A stretch of DNA of 64,000 bases. Origin: Amphirosellinia nigrospora (Eukaryota > Ascomycota > Sordariomycetes > Xylariales > Xylariaceae). Location: positions 3,038,001 to 3,102,000 of the forward strand of contig SCHM01000002.1 in the NCBI GenBank assembly GCA_004123355.1. Direction: 5' to 3'. The position numbers were made by a program, and so were the translations under genes. The notes beneath the pieces were generated by a model. It made no database searches, was not told where the DNA came from, and saw nothing but the letters and a program-made list of their open reading frames with translations. Of the stretch, positions 50,697 to 63,250 are shown piece after piece (the stretch's first letter is position 1; each line of letters opens with the position of its first letter).

Positions 50697-52396
50697 GATC
50701 GTTGATTTCTTGTTGGCGATGTAGAATAAGAAGGGAGCGCGTACTCTTGCTCATAAAAAGCAGATGAACTGGAATACATTGTGCTCTATATATACATTTT
50801 ACCTCCCATACAATCAGCCAAAGTTTCCGTGTCTTTGAACCCCCTATCCTGACGAGTGCGGTCGCACTTTTCAGCGTGATGACTGGCGCTTAATGCTCTT
50901 TTCCATGATCCTAAAATTTGCACAGTCATCATCGTCGGGCTATGATGCTGTGCCGCGAGCCCGCGCCGGGGAAATAGAAAGGTTGATTATTCAACTCGCC
51001 GAGTTGTAGGGATACAAAGTTGGCGAATCTGATTGGGACGCTGATGCAATAAGGTGTCAACGGATCGATTCTAGACCAAGGTACCACCAGTCAGGGCTCA
51101 TGTTAAGGGACGGTCCCGTCTTATAGGGCTGCAGGGTGTAAAAAGGTGCAGCGGACGGACTCTATATTCAGACCCTAAAACCACCGGCTCAGGAGGCTTT
51201 AAGGTTCTTGTACATTGATTAGCTGTTTTGTTATGTAAACTTAAATATTAACTCCGGGGCTACACGGACTGTTGACTTATTTAGATATTTCAGGCTCGGA
51301 GAATTAAGCATTCCTCCTCGTGTTAGTAAGGGGAGGAGCGGCACAAGTCTCTTGGCTGCTCTTGGCAACTAGTTACATAGACGACCTTATTCGCCATGGT
51401 TATTTATATAGCAAGTCTATGCTACATTCTATCAAGTTTACATGTTGTACTGCGAATGCTGCTCTCGTCTGGTATTGACACTAGAAAAGGGTCGGCGGAA
51501 ATTTGCACCTTCGTGTACACCGAAAGTCACCTAATTAGTACCTGAAAAGTGTTGCATTGTGCTATTATAACAACCACCTCGGTCGGTAAGTTTTCCATCG
51601 TCCCCTCTAGATAAATCTATTATGCCTTACGAAATGTTTCAAGGGTAGTTCGTTGTACATAGGTAACGTAACTCGTTCAGTTGAGATAAGATGGCCAATC
51701 CATGGCTGTACTAATTGCCGGTACCCTTGACCTATTAGAATTCCAGGAAGTAGGTACAAGCCAGCCTTGCTATTATTTGCTTTTTACAACCAAAAAGCAA
51801 GAATGTCTTAGGGTACATATAAAGAAAGACTCAATTTGAGTGCCATACGAAGCTCTTTTGCTCTAAGGCCTTGCTAACTACGATTGATAACGAGGACTTC
51901 AGAGTTGTTGACAGGCTGGGTATTCCTCCCCACTAGGTATGGAGGAAATATGGATGATGATGCAATGGGGAATCTTCCCGAGCATTGGCGGGGTATGTAC
52001 CACTGTGCTAGATCTCCCGCGGCAGGGATGTGCCTGGGGCGATCGCCCGGGGTCCGTGCTTTATTACACTACATAGCAACGCATCCGACTTCAAAACATC
52101 GTCGTGGTGATACATGTATTCCATATCAATACCTGCCCAACCACAATAAGCTACCTACCCACCTGGGAACAAGCCTACTACTGCAGCCGCGTTTATTACG
52201 ATCTGGGAGCCGTGATTATACAGAGGAACACACAGAAGCATAACACCAAAGAATTGGAAACTCTAGGTACAAACCCCCACCATCTCTTTCGCAACTGCAA
52301 TCAACAACAACAACAACTGCAGCATGCTAACAGAACAACCACAATGTCGCAGCCAACAACCAACCCCAGAGTCCTCTGCGGAGATTCGAGGCCAAG
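50697..52396. other. 1.7 kb intergenic region
   Basis: This is a divergent promoter region between the small secreted protein and MOB1. No gene is supported. A CAACAACAACAA tract lies just upstream of MOB1 at 52303-52315. Confidence 0.5.
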
Positions 52397-53258
52397 ATGG
52401 CCTCTTTCGTCACGACCGTGTAAGTGATAACCTCAATTATGCCCCATTCCCATCCAACTGGCAAGAAGCGAAACCGACAACAACAGACTAATCGCTCCCG
52501 TAACCGACAGGAACCAGCGCGCGCGCAACCAGTTCCGCTCGCGGGCCGGCAAGGGGGTAACACGAGCTACCAGCTACGCCAATACGCCGAGGCGACGCTA
52601 GGCGGCGGCAGCCTACGGAAGGTGGTCAAGCTGCCCGAGGGCGAGGACGAGAACGAGTGGCTGGCCGTCAACATGGTCGACTTCTACAACCAGATCAATC
52701 TGCTCTACGGCGCCATCACCGAGTTCTGCTCGCCGCAGTCGTGTCCCGAGATGAAGGCGACGGACGAGTAAGTTTGTTTGTGGCAGCAGGGCATCTTTCA
52801 AATCTACCTACCCAGGGAAGAAAAGAAGATTATGCAGGTAGAGAGCAGCTAGCTAACTATTGGCTTCCCCCCCCGTGATAACAGATTCGAATACCTCTGG
52901 CAAGACAACGAGACGTACAAGCGGCCGACCAAGATGGCCGCGCCGGCCTACATCGAGCAGCTGATGGGCTGGGTGCAGGGGCACATCGACAACGAGAGCG
53001 TGCTCCCTCGCGCATCGGCGTACCCTTCCCAAGTCCTTCCCCCAGACCGTGCGCCAGATCTTCAAGCGCATGTACCGCGTCTACGCCCACATCTACTGCC
53101 ACCACTACCCCGTCATCCGCGAGCTCGGCCTCGAGCCCCATCTGAACACCAGCTTCAAGCAGTACGTCCTCTTCATCGACGAGCACGGCCTCGCCAGCGG
53201 CAAGGACTTCTGGGGCCCCCTCGGCGATCTGGTCGAGAGTATGTTGCGGAGCGATTGA
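52397..53258 (+). CDS. MOB1: MOB1 kinase activator
   Basis: Exons are 52397-52419, 52511-52767 and 52885-53258. The short first exon gives MASFVTTV. Exon 2 has [32 protein letters not shown] and [18 protein letters not shown], with the zinc-site Cys in [10 protein letters not shown]. Exon 3 has [20 protein letters not shown], the zinc-site His residues in [12 protein letters not shown], and [20 protein letters not shown], ending LRSD. MOB1 binds and activates NDR/LATS-type kinases (Dbf2 in yeast) in mitotic exit and septation. The G run at 52553-52557 is one base short and there are two more breaks between about 53008 and 53035. The surrounding protein sequence is otherwise highly conserved, so assembly error is the likely cause. 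Confidence 0.93.
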
Positions 53259-53888
53259 GGAAGCTGGCTACACGTATACAATGCCTGCAGGTTTCAGGCT
53301 TGGACTAGCTTGTGACTCAGTGGTGGGGGCGACGAGCGACCCTGAGATACGGGATATGGTATAGATGAAACGACCAGATAACGGCGGCCATCACGGACGC
53401 GGGCGTTGTTGATGCATGGTTATGATGACGTGTTCGAGTAATGGGGACAAGCCAGGCGTTCGGGGCTCATTAGTTGCATGTGTTGGAAGCGAACTAGGGT
53501 AATAGAGGTCTGCGGGGTTTTGTATGCAGTGGTCTAGCATGCGACACATGAATTCGTGGGAAGACGCTCCTATTCGTCGTCTGAAAGACAGCCCGCGTTT
53601 GCGGCATAGATATAAATGCATGCGTTTCTTGATGTACACGAGCTTCAAAAGCATCCATCTTTACATCTGTGGTATCCCTCTGATAGCCGGCCGAAAATCC
53701 TTAAACAGCACTTACGGAAATGTCATAATCCTTCTCAAAACATGCTGACTGATCCGCCACTAGGCCGTACAAAACACTGATTGTCCATTCCCGATCATTG
53801 AAACGCCTGGTGACATGCTATGGCCCTACGAAACGTGTACAGTCGCCTCTTGACCAAGGCGCAATTCTTCCAAAACTTATACATCGCC
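53259..53888. other. Intergenic, convergent 3' ends
   Basis: This is the gap between the stops of MOB1 and the mitochondrial carrier; no gene is supported. Confidence 0.55.
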
Positions 53889-55188
53889 TCATGGCATGTC
53901 CTTGAGAGCATTGATCCTCTTCTTGAAGAACTCGAATGCAGAAAAGAACACGGCGTTCACCGCGGCAGACCGTCCATAGACACGCCGAGTCCGCGGTACA
54001 TGTCCCGTCTGAAGAATTGGATTTTGGGAATAGGGACAGTTTGACCCTTGGAATACATCAGAGCGTTTCGTTGGTAAATGCTCTTGACCGAATCAATTGG
54101 ATCTAGCGGGGGTTAGCCCAGTCATATCTCTCAAGAGACGCAGAACCTACAGATCAACGCCCAGGATACTATGCCACAAAGACCTCCAGCTGCTAGCACA
54201 GCAATTGGGTTCTTATGGGCATCTGTGCCGCTAAACGTTGTTAACAATTGCTTGCTGCTCTCGTACGTCGCAAAATAGATCCCTGTTCCAAGGGTATCTC
54301 TCACTGATCATTGTTAGTTAGCGGGAGTCTGAAACGGAATGCTAGCTAAGGGTCGCCTTACATAAATGCAAATTTAGTCCAGTGTACATTCCGGCAAAGC
54401 CTCGATGCTTCACGATATTTTTCAAAGTTTTGACGGTACCTTTGTTGTGATAACTGAGTGCAATAGCCTTTTTCTTCGGATCTACGTTTTTCTGATTCGC
54501 CATCAAGACCGACACTTGCGCACTCAGCTTTGTTAATTCGAAAGGACCTGGTGATATCCCCAGACCAATTAGCGCTGGGCTGCGAAGAGGGACGTCTTGA
54601 CTGCTGCTCACAAGCAATTAGGGTAATGCCAGAGCCAGCTGTGGCTCCAGCGGCCCCGAAACAAGCCATAGTGCCCAGGTTGGGATAGGCACCGTTCTTG
54701 TTCACATGGTCGAGCGGGCTAAAACCAACATTCCTGGCCATCCAATCGGAGTAAACGTATTTCGAGCGTTGATAGATGGAGAAAGAGATGGTGCGGACAA
54801 GCGTGACACTGGCGAGGGGAGCTGTAACACCTATATTCTCGGGGACACACGAGTTAGCGACGTAGTTATAAGATGACCAACGCATAAGGGCGTGTGAAGC
54901 CGCACCTCGGAAGAAGCCTCGCATTCCCTCGGCACTGTAGGTTGACCTCACACAATGTCGTGCGCCATCGTAAGGGTAGGTCTGCATGCGAGTCTTGACG
55001 CTGTCGAGAGGAAAGGCGGTGATGGTGGAGAGGACGCTGGCGGAGGAGGCAGCGACCTCGGTGCGGTACCGCTTTATCCAGCGACGCGGCTCGTCCTTGC
55101 CAACACTGGGAACGCTGGGCTGCTGAGGCATGGTGCGAGTCCGTAGAGGGGGAGTGGTGACATTTTGGAGGCTGGACTCAGCGGGCAT
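53889..55188 (-). CDS. Mitochondrial carrier family (SLC25) protein
   Basis: The start at 55188 is MPAESSLQNV. Three carrier repeats are visible: repeat 1 has FPLDSVKTRMQTYPYDG and EGMRGFFRGAASHAL, repeat 2 has ACPFELTKLSAQV and HRGFAGMYTGLNLHL, and repeat 3 has YPIDSVKS. The PxDxVKxR signatures and GMYTGL-type loops establish the fold. The first intron is 54611-54548 (GTGAGC donor); two more lie near 54350-54310 and 54110-54150. The protein ends KDMP at 53889-53900. The substrate cannot be told from sequence by eye; repeat 2 lacks the canonical Asp (PFELTK), which narrows the subfamily but I cannot name it. A G is probably missing near 53974-53975. Confidence 0.88.
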
Positions 55189-57023
55189 GGCTCTCGGTCA
55201 GCCGGCGGTGTATTGCGGTAGGAAAGCTTCAGACAATGGCCTCGAGACGAGGACCAGAGTCATCGGCGCGGTCGCGATACAATGGCGTCGGCTGGCGACA
55301 AGAGATGTGCCATCAAGATCCCAAATTGAGAGGACTCGATGGTTAGGTTGGGGGTATGGTGTTTTGGAGAGATGATGAGAAGGGGAGGTTGGTTGGCTGT
55401 AGGCGATGTTGCGGGGTTGAGATGGGCGAAGTTGAATAGTAGATAGATACCTGTAGATCCGTTTCTAGGTAAGGTAGGTAGCTACTGCACAGTAGGCAGA
55501 GCACTTGCCTCTTAACAACCTTGGTAGTTTAGGTTGGGATGAGGAGTGCAGGCGGGACGGAGGCTAGTCTAGTCTACCGTCGAAAGCGTGCAAGTGTGGT
55601 GACCCTACTATGTATCATCGAGACCGGAGACTGGAGACCGGGCAGGATCTACCGTACCGGATACTTCTACATGGAACCATAGCCAGGCAACTCTGGCGTT
55701 TAGGTCTGTTTAGGTGGCTTGCAAGTGCCTACATCAGAAGCGCACGACAAGTACTCGATACGAAGCACTCGATGTACCTATTGATAGTGGGGTTTTAGCC
55801 ATTTTGCGGGGTTGTCAATCGGTCCTAAATAACCTTCTGTCTGAGGTCTCTCTGGATACCTACATGGGGAACAAAGACTTGGAGACATAGAACAATAAAG
55901 GAGGCTTTAAGTAGGTATGGTCCTATGCCATCATCAAGCAGCATATTAGGTACTTCGGCATGGTACTGACGCCGTCGCCCACAGTCTACGGTGTACGGGT
56001 AGGTAGCTAGATCAGCCCATGCATAAAACACGTTACGTCTCTGCTAGCTGATTGGCTGGAAATAGCCGGATATCTGTCTAGCTCCCCATAATTCGTGTGG
56101 TTTGAGGTGCAGCTCAGAAGCTCGGGTGTGAGCTGCAGATGGAGTTTGTGGAGGTGTTTGTATAGTACGTCCTCAGAATCATGCTTTCCAGTCTTCATAA
56201 TCTCTCCATCATGGGATGATCTTTTTTACAATCAGCGCATACTTTCTCTCATATTCTGACAAAAGGGGCCTAATAATCCACATCTTGCCATGAAATATGC
56301 TATGTACAAGAATAAACAGCACGCCTAGGTAGGCATTTGGGCAAAGAGCTTGGAGGTAGAATGTTTCTGAATGGTGAAAAATCCATGCACTGATGCTATT
56401 GGGCGCACTTCTACCGCTTACCTACCCATATATGTCGGCAGACGTCATGTCTTCCAAGTTGCCACCCAATTCCCTTTGCCGGGGACAAGCCTTCGCTGAT
56501 ATATTTACACCATATCAGAGACTACTTTCTGTCATGGATGAAAACAGTCCATAGTGATAGATTATGAGTGTTATCATTTCCTTCCGCTCTTGTCTGTGTT
56601 GAGGTAGGGGAGACAAGCACTTAAATCCCAAATTATGGTGCCGCACACAACGCATGGATGAGCCCAATAATGCGGAGCTTCACGCGACTTCCACATGCAG
56701 CTTCTCGAAATTCGATCGGCGCAGCCATTCGGCGGCATCCCATTAATGTAGGGTTTGTCTTGCGACCACCTAGCAGTCGACGCTTATTCGTTTGAGGGGA
56801 CCCTGGACGGGGAAAGCGGTCGCAGCAGTCGATTCGTCCAACTCAGACGAGCCAATGGCCCAAGTTACCGTCGCACCGTCTTCGCAAGTCCAGGCTTGAG
56901 CCAGGCCCAATACTTCTGCTGAGTATGCTAACTTGATGTCGTCGAGAACGCATACAAGTGCGGGTGCTGTGATATAAATATATGCAGATGGCTGAGTAAC
57001 ATTGCATGCGTCCGATTGCCACC
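55189..57023. other. 1.8 kb intergenic region
   Basis: No gene is supported. The frame at 56770-57036 has no recognisable family and overlaps the end of the next gene. AGGTAGGTA-type words occur near 55480. Confidence 0.5.
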
Positions 57024-57482
57024 CTATCGCAAACATAGGCCCATGGTTTTATTGAGCATAGCGATGGTCAAGTCGTAGTGGTTGTACGCTGTTTTCCGGA
57101 CATGTTCCTCTAACGCCGGCCTGGTCTCTTGTTTAGCAATGAAAGCATCAGGACTCACGCGACAAAGTACTCGCCTGTTCTGCTCTGCGCGGCGCTCTAT
57201 TTGGACGTGTTTCCAGCTTGCCGCATCTTCATACCGATACCAGGCAATGAACAGAAGATTTTTGAGAACGCGGTGTTCCAGACCACGCTCTCTTGTTGCC
57301 GCATCCAGAAAGCGAATGGTTCGGGCAATTGCTCGATAATCATATTTGGCATCCTTTTCACGGAAAGCTCTTCGCAACTGATTACGAGCAGTATAACGGG
57401 CGGGTTTTGAGAACTGGACGGCGTGTAACAAACCCCGATAGAGGTGGCGATAAGCGTGGATGATATTAGAGTCAGCCATCAT
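57024..57482 (-). CDS. LYR-like small protein (DUF1763 type)
   Basis: A single open exon encodes 152 residues. The N-terminal part HAYRHLYRGLLHAVQFSKPA and ARYTARNQLRRAF contains an LYR tripeptide and a following basic helix, as in the Complex1_LYR/DUF1763 group of mitochondrial proteins. Such proteins are assembly factors or ribosome partners, usually bound to the acyl carrier protein. A three-helix pattern continues through TIRFLDAATRERGLEHRVL. It is uninterrupted. The start is at 57482 or the next Met codon. The assignment rests on short motifs and is tentative. Confidence 0.6.
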   Translation of the reverse strand: MMADSNIIHAYRHLYRGLLHAVQFSKPARYTARNQLRRAFREKDAKYDYRAIARTIRFLDAATRERGLEHRVLKNLLFIAWYRYEDAASWKHVQIERRAEQNRRVLCRVSPDAFIAKQETRPALEEHVRKTAYNHYDLTIAMLNKTMGLCLR

Positions 57483-58516
57483 GTTGTTTGGAAGATTCCA
57501 CTCGAGCTATCACCATGTAATATTCGGGCGCCTCACGAGCACCGAATGCTGCAGTCTACTAACTCCCGGTTAGGACCCGTCTCTGTACCACTTCCTATCA
57601 GCAGACCTAGCGAGTTATATCTGATTATCCGTGGATAAGTAGATTTGACGGTCATCAAATGCGCTCGATCGGATACATCATGCCAGCTACCGTGGGCCTC
57701 TATCACGTGCGCTGTCAGAATTGTGAGAGGTGCGAGAAAGCTGGAGGTTTAAGGATCCATCGTCAAAGGTAAGGTTTGTTTACTTATGCACAGCTTATAC
57801 GCTTCATAATAGCCCTGGAGCCCCACCTTCAGAGGGCATTGGATTCTGCACTAAGCACAAAGCTTGGATCCACGCGGTGGTGGGTATCTTGGCATGCATG
57901 CTACGCTGAACTCCGCTAGAGACTGTTAACGGAATGCCCGAAAACAGAAGAATTTACAGACACCAGCACCAGCTAGGTACCTCTATCTAGAGCCAAGGTA
58001 CCTCTCATTTAGTGCTGATTAGGTAGGGCGAGCTGAACATCTAGGTACCTAACCTTGGGTTGCTATACCTAAGTTAGGTAGTTTGGCGGGGTGCTTCCAA
58101 ATCGACACCGCCCGGATCTTTGCCACCATGGATCGCATACAAGCCTGGACTTTGAAATGAACGTTTTTAACTGCCTGAACAAGTAGGTCAGTAAATGCCA
58201 CTTACGAAAGTGCAAGGATAGAAGGGCTCGTAGTGTCTCTGCCATATATCATTTTCTGACTGAGCAACACTTACTTTTACTATGTAAACGACGCTGCCGT
58301 GAGCTCGAGATTCGACCTCTTCGGATATCGTGTCCCATCTATTTTACCTTTATTTCAACATTCTCATCCTAGATCGTACCACTACCACACCCCTTCATGA
58401 CGGGCCTTAGGGACGTTTTCTTCCATTGGCCATGGTCGTATGAATAGAGATCGTACCATTATCCATACTATATTGTACTGTTCGCCGTCATCGTCTTCAG
58501 CTAATTAGGGTAGCCA
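57483..58516. other. 1 kb intergenic region
   Basis: No gene is supported. Several AGGTACCT words are clustered at 57975-58080. Confidence 0.55.
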
Positions 58517-60568
58517 ATGACGTCCCTCGTTACCGAGTTGCTGGTCAACCCGGTTCTTCGTCAAGCTCGCCGCTTTTCTCTGTCACGTCCGTCCCTCCGT
58601 CCCTCACATCTGATCCGGTAGGACCGGGCTCTCCCCGACGAATATCGCAATCCTGCCCACATCCGCAGCAGGATGATTTGATATCCGAGATCGAGGAGGA
58701 GTATTCAATGCGCACCGATCCCGAAGATAGTGCATCCTCGCGACGTTCCTCCCGGAGTTCGGCCACGACCAACCCGCATATGGACGCTAGTCGAGCTGAT
58801 GAAGAGCATAGCCGGTCAGACGGTACCGAGATCCCTACCAACCCTGAACCCTCGGCCGTCGATGCCCGTGTATCCGGCTCACGGAGCGACTCGTTCTCCA
58901 CCGACCCTCCCAGTATGAGTACACACGAACCGCCACCCTCGCCCTCTATGCAGAGCTACTCGCCGCTGCCGGAAGATGATGGGATGGGTTCGTTGCGGAA
59001 GCGTATAATTGCCATCCAGGCCCAAAAGATTGGCCACTCGGAGAAGGCCCATCAGATGCATCGATTGCTGTCAGAGGGATACACAAAGTCCCAGACCCGC
59101 GTTCAACCTGAACAGCCACTCTCCCCCTCGAGTCCTAGGATCACCGAGAAACGTGCATCACAGATTCAGGGACCGTTAGAGTCATTCAAGTTCTGGCAGA
59201 GTGCGTTAAGCGAAGCTGAGAACGCCGAAGAGTTCGCATTGACGGACAAAGACCTCGAGCCTACGTTTGTGCCCAAGAAACAGCCGGCAGAGTCTACCTC
59301 GGACACAGCAGACGTCGAGACCAACAACGAGAAGCTTCTCGGATGCGAACATTACAGGCGCAATGTCAAACTGCAATGCTCAACGTGCGACCGATGGTAT
59401 ACTTGCCGATTCTGCCATGACAGTGTGGAGGATCATATTCTTATTAGAAAGGAGACGCGGAACATGCTGTGTATGTTCTGCGGGACGGCCCAGAGAGCTA
59501 ATCAAACATGCGCGTCTTGTGAGGCACCGGCGGCAAGGTATTACTGTGACATATGCAAGCTCTGGAATGATGACCCAAACAAACCTTGTTATCATTGTAG
59601 CGATTGCGGCATTTGCAGGATTGGTCATGGTATTGGGAAAGATTTCTATCATTGCAAGGTGAGCAATCCGTCCGCCTTGACACGAAACTCACCCACTGAT
59701 GCATGGCTAGAAATGTTCTGCATGCATTGCTATATCGACTCAATCGGACCATAAATGTATCGAGCGTGCCATAGACTGCGACTGCCCTATATGTGGTGAT
59801 TATATGTTCACATCACCAAAACGGGTATGCTTTATGAAGTGTGGGCACAGCATACACCGAGATTGCCTCGACGAACACCAAAAGACCTCGTACAAGTGCC
59901 CCATATGCAACAAGAGCCTACTCAACATGGAGTCACAGTTCCGCAACCTAGACCTCTCTATCCAAGCACAGCCAATGCCACCGGAGTTTAAGGACACACG
60001 TGCGATCGTCCTATGCCACGATTGCTCGGCGAAGAGTTCGACCATGTACCACTGGCTTGGCTTGAAATGCGGCGTTTGTGAGTCCTACAACACTGCTCAA
60101 CTTCAAATCATAGGTTTGGATGCCGAAGCGATCGAAAATGACTTGGTAGGACGTAGTACACAGGTTTCAGGCCTAGCTACTCTTCGGAATCCCGATGCTA
60201 TTGTAATGGATGGTACTACACGCGCAATGCGTCGCCGGCATTCGTCCACAGTCACTGGGTCGGTTTTCGTTGGTGCAGATCTTAGTTCATTCCCTACCGA
60301 TAGGCTGGCGCGCTCAGTATCGCCAGTTCCCACACCAGCGCGTTCGTTGCGCACATCAATGGTTGGGGGCTACTTCGACTTGGAAGAGGAGGAAGAAGGC
60401 GACGGGGATATATTTGGCTTCTGGAGGCGCTTCCCCCGTAGCTTGGCCAGCAACGGCGAGGACGACGCTGCCGAGTCTAGCGACGGCATGACTTCAGACG
60501 AAGAAATGGGAGATGACGAGGGTGAAGAATCAGAAGACGATGCTTTTGAGTTGCTGGGTCATAGATAG
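58517..60568 (+). CDS. CHY/CTCHY/RING zinc-finger protein (RCHY1 type)
   Basis: The N-terminal region is Ser/Pro-rich. From about 59340 the CHY zinc finger appears (CEHYRRNVKLQC, CRFCHDSV, MLCMFCGTAQRANQTC), then CTCHY (YYCDICKLWNDD, HCSDCGICRIG). After an intron at 59659-59710 the RING follows (DCPICGDYMFTSP, CGHSIHRDCLDEH, YKCPICNKSL) with a rubredoxin-like part (LKCGVCESYN). The tail is acidic (DLEEEEEGDGDIFGFWRRFP). The family includes RCHY1/PIRH2 ubiquitin ligases. Exon 2 is uninterrupted. I place the start at 58517 (MTSLVTELLVNPVLRQARRF), which requires a one-base break before 58620; a start at 58708 is the in-frame alternative. Confidence 0.82.
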
Positions 60569-61054
60569 AGTCGGCACCTAGATCCTACTTGGTTTTTGGG
60601 AGGGACATCAGATCGGCGTTCGGAATTAGCATAAGTGCGTGATGAGTAACGATACCAGCTGCGTTGGGCAAAACATTAGCAAGAGGCGCTTGGATTGATT
60701 CGTTTTGTTTCCCTTCTCGTTTATATGGCCCGCATTGCGTGGCATTACAAATACACACGGTAACCTACGGGCGGCAGGAGTTTCAACCTAGAGGCATCAA
60801 ATCAAATGTGCACGATCAGAAATCATCACTCTTTTTCTTATTTATTGTGTTAGGCGAGATGAATGATGACAGAATATCACTTCATCATGTTTCCGTGAAA
60901 CTTCTCTACTTGTTACCTGAGAAAACCCAACCAGATCCCCAATACTATTAACACCGGACGCCTTGCCGAATCGCCGCCTAAAGATAAAATCACAGGCCGA
61001 CTTCCATGAAACTATTGACGACTGCAAAGTATAGCCTAAGAATCTATGTCTCGT
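60569..61054. other. Intergenic, convergent 3' ends
   Basis: This is the gap between the CHY/RING gene and MZT1. No gene is supported. Confidence 0.5.
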
Positions 61055-61515
61055 TCATTGATTGCCAGCAGCCGCAGCATTGGCGAAGTTGACCTTCTGA
61101 GCCTCCTTTCGTAGATATTGGACGACATTCTGAACAGATACGTAAAGTGTCAGTTATTTCTATCCTGTCATTCTGCTGTGGCAGCAATTCATGCGCGGGA
61201 TTTGTTGATGGTGGTTGAGGTGAGGGGAAAACTCACTGCAAGCGCCTCGGGTTCACACCGTTCTCGACCATGGAGATGCAGACGGAGAGCGTCCGGCGGT
61301 CGAGATGGCAGTTCTGTGAGTGTAGAGTATTAGTATTGGATAGAGTAATTCAAGATGTCTACTATACTGGGCGCATTTTCTGGTTTCATCAAATGGGCTT
61401 TCAGAGATGGGTAAAGTACTTAGTAGGTACGCACTAGAATTGTGGATATCTCGTGTAGTATGTCGACTGCCTGCCTTGCGGCGTCTTGCTTTTCATTATC
61501 GGCCGGCGGTGCCAT
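61055..61515 (-). CDS. MZT1: Mitotic-spindle organizing protein MOZART1
   Basis: Exons 61515-61435, 61313-61237 and 61129-61055 give 77 residues if one missing G is allowed at 61249-61251. The protein begins MAPPADNEKQDAARQAVDIL, then HEISTIL, and continues with LSVCISMVENGVNP after the intron, which is the MOZART1 signature. It binds the N-terminus of GCP3 and activates the gamma-tubulin complex at spindle pole bodies. The last exon (NVVQYLRKEAQKVNFANAAA) differs from the usual C-terminus but has a helical pattern and sits after a good acceptor. It is the smallest gene in the window and is oriented with SPC25. Confidence 0.85.
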
Positions 61516-61894
61516 GGTTGTGAGTTTGTGTTGTGCCTTGATATTCGGCTTCGCCAAGGAAATTAATTGGCCTCGTTGGTCGGTTGCGGTTGTGTTGGTG
61601 AGTTGAGGACGCGTTTGGCTTGCAGGGCGGCTCTACTTTATGCGGCCACAGTTGGTTGCAGCTGTCACTCTCTATATGGCATTCAATGAACAGTTTCATT
61701 CTTTGAACCGTCACAATTGGTCAAGACAGTTATTTAGAGATGGGCAAAGAATAACATTTTGGGTATAGGTATCTCATGTCTTATCGTCATAATCAAGCAA
61801 AGCCCTGCAAGTTCGAGGGTCAGCAGCAAAACTCCGTACTCCAAGCCCCGATACGTATCTCATCATCCATCCACCGTAGCCACAACATGCCCGA
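61516..61894. other. Short intergenic gap
   Basis: These 379 bases between SPC25 stop and MZT1 start hold no supported gene; they contain the MZT1 promoter. Confidence 0.5.
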
Positions 61895-62756
61895 TCACGA
61901 CTTCATCGCCTCTACAAACAACTCCCTCATACCCTTGAGTAACACCGGCAACTCTCTAGACTCGTTCACGCGCTCAAGGACGCGCTCGATCTTCTCGCGC
62001 TCAAGCTTTGGCCTACAATGCTTGACCTCGTAGTCTCGAGAAGCGGTGCTGAGCTCGAACCAGGCCTCGCGCTCCCAGTCGCGCTCGTCGACGTGCGTGT
62101 AGACGAACTTGAGCCGGTCGTTCTGCCCCGCGCCTCGATCCGCAGCAGAGGTTCGTCACCCAGAAGTCGAGCTCGGGCACGTTGAACCGGCTCTGTGCCT
62201 CGACGCGCGACGCGTGCGCCCGCTGCGCCGCCAGCCGCGCATCGATCTCCTTCTGCGCCGAGGCGATCTGCTTCTTGAGGTTGTCGCGCGCCGTCAGGTT
62301 TGCGTCCCGCGCTGTCGTTAACGAGCCGATCGCGCCCTCCATCTCCCGCCGCTCGGCGTCTTCTTTTAACCGCGTCTGTTGGTGGGTGTTGATCTTGTGT
62401 TGTACGATTTCCATGTCCTTCTTCTTCATACGCTGGTTCCTCTGTTGTTCGTAGCAAGCGTCCTTCGTTAGCATTGTGATTGGACTAGAATTGGGTGATT
62501 CGTGACGTCGGGATTGTAGCGTACCTTGTAGCTCGGCCAGGTTCATGCGGAATTGATTGTGTTCTTCCAGCACTCGCTTTCGCCCTTGTTCGATGAATGC
62601 GTCAAATTTCGCAGTGAACTTAGCCATGCGATCGCGGAGGTCATCGAAACCGAAGTTGATGCTGGGGAGTTGATCGGCCATCGAGGGCGCCGTTGCCGAC
62701 ATTGTCGGGCGGCCGCTCAGGCTCGAAGAGAGCGAGGACTCGAATGCGGTCGACAT
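61895..62756 (-). CDS. SPC25: Kinetochore protein Spc25
   Basis: Exon 1 is 62756-62525 and exon 2 is 62441-61895. The N-terminus MSTAFESSLSSSLSGRP and the segment LPSINFGFDDLRDRMAKFTAKF precede a coiled coil (KKKDMEIVQHKINTHQQTRL, RDNLKKQIASAQKEIDARL). The RWD globular domain starts FNVPELDFWVTNLC. Its C-terminal part (WEREAWFELSTASRDYEVKHC and RELFVEAMKS) lies in another frame. Spc25 pairs with Spc24 in the Ndc80 complex, which links kinetochores to microtubules. Breaks occur just after the intron (62430-62441) and near 62140. The gene is divergent from RRN6 with a 494-base gap. Confidence 0.92.
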
Positions 62757-63250
62757 TTTATTTGGGTGTGTGTCGTAGATCCAAGTTGTTAAAGTTCAAT
62801 CGTAGTCTTGAGTGTTAGATGGTACTCAACAAGGTCGTAATTTCCGGTACGCAGGCCATAATAGAGGGTCTATTGCGGGATGTTTACTTTCGTTGCCCAG
62901 GCCCCTAAACAGGGATGACCCGACCCACTAATATAGTGTATAAATAATATATATGCACCTAAGCAATAGGAATTCGATAAGATAAAGCTTGTGAAAGTTA
63001 CCTAAGACCTACCTAGATAGGTACCTACTGGCTTTTTTAATGAGCTTCTGGAATTCGTTGTGACCGATGCGGTTACTAGACCCTTGGTCATATAAATCTT
63101 TTATTTATTTCACTCATTTCCCGCTCGTTTTGTTTCGTGTATATACGGCGTACGTAACTCTACGTACGTTCCTGGGTCGCGGTGGTATCGCAATGCACAT
63201 AAAAAAACACAAGCCAAGGAGGACGAATAACATAGAGCTGAGCTCCCCGA
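62757..63250. promoter_or_regulatory. Divergent SPC25/RRN6 promoter region
   Basis: The 494 bases separate two divergent start codons. They contain an AT-rich run (62930-62960), AGGTACCT near 63020 and a CTACGTACG word near 63160. No gene is supported. Confidence 0.45.

Noticed and set aside
56770-57036. 88-codon minus-strand frame
   Set aside because: It overlaps the end of the DUF1763-like gene in another frame and has no recognisable domain.
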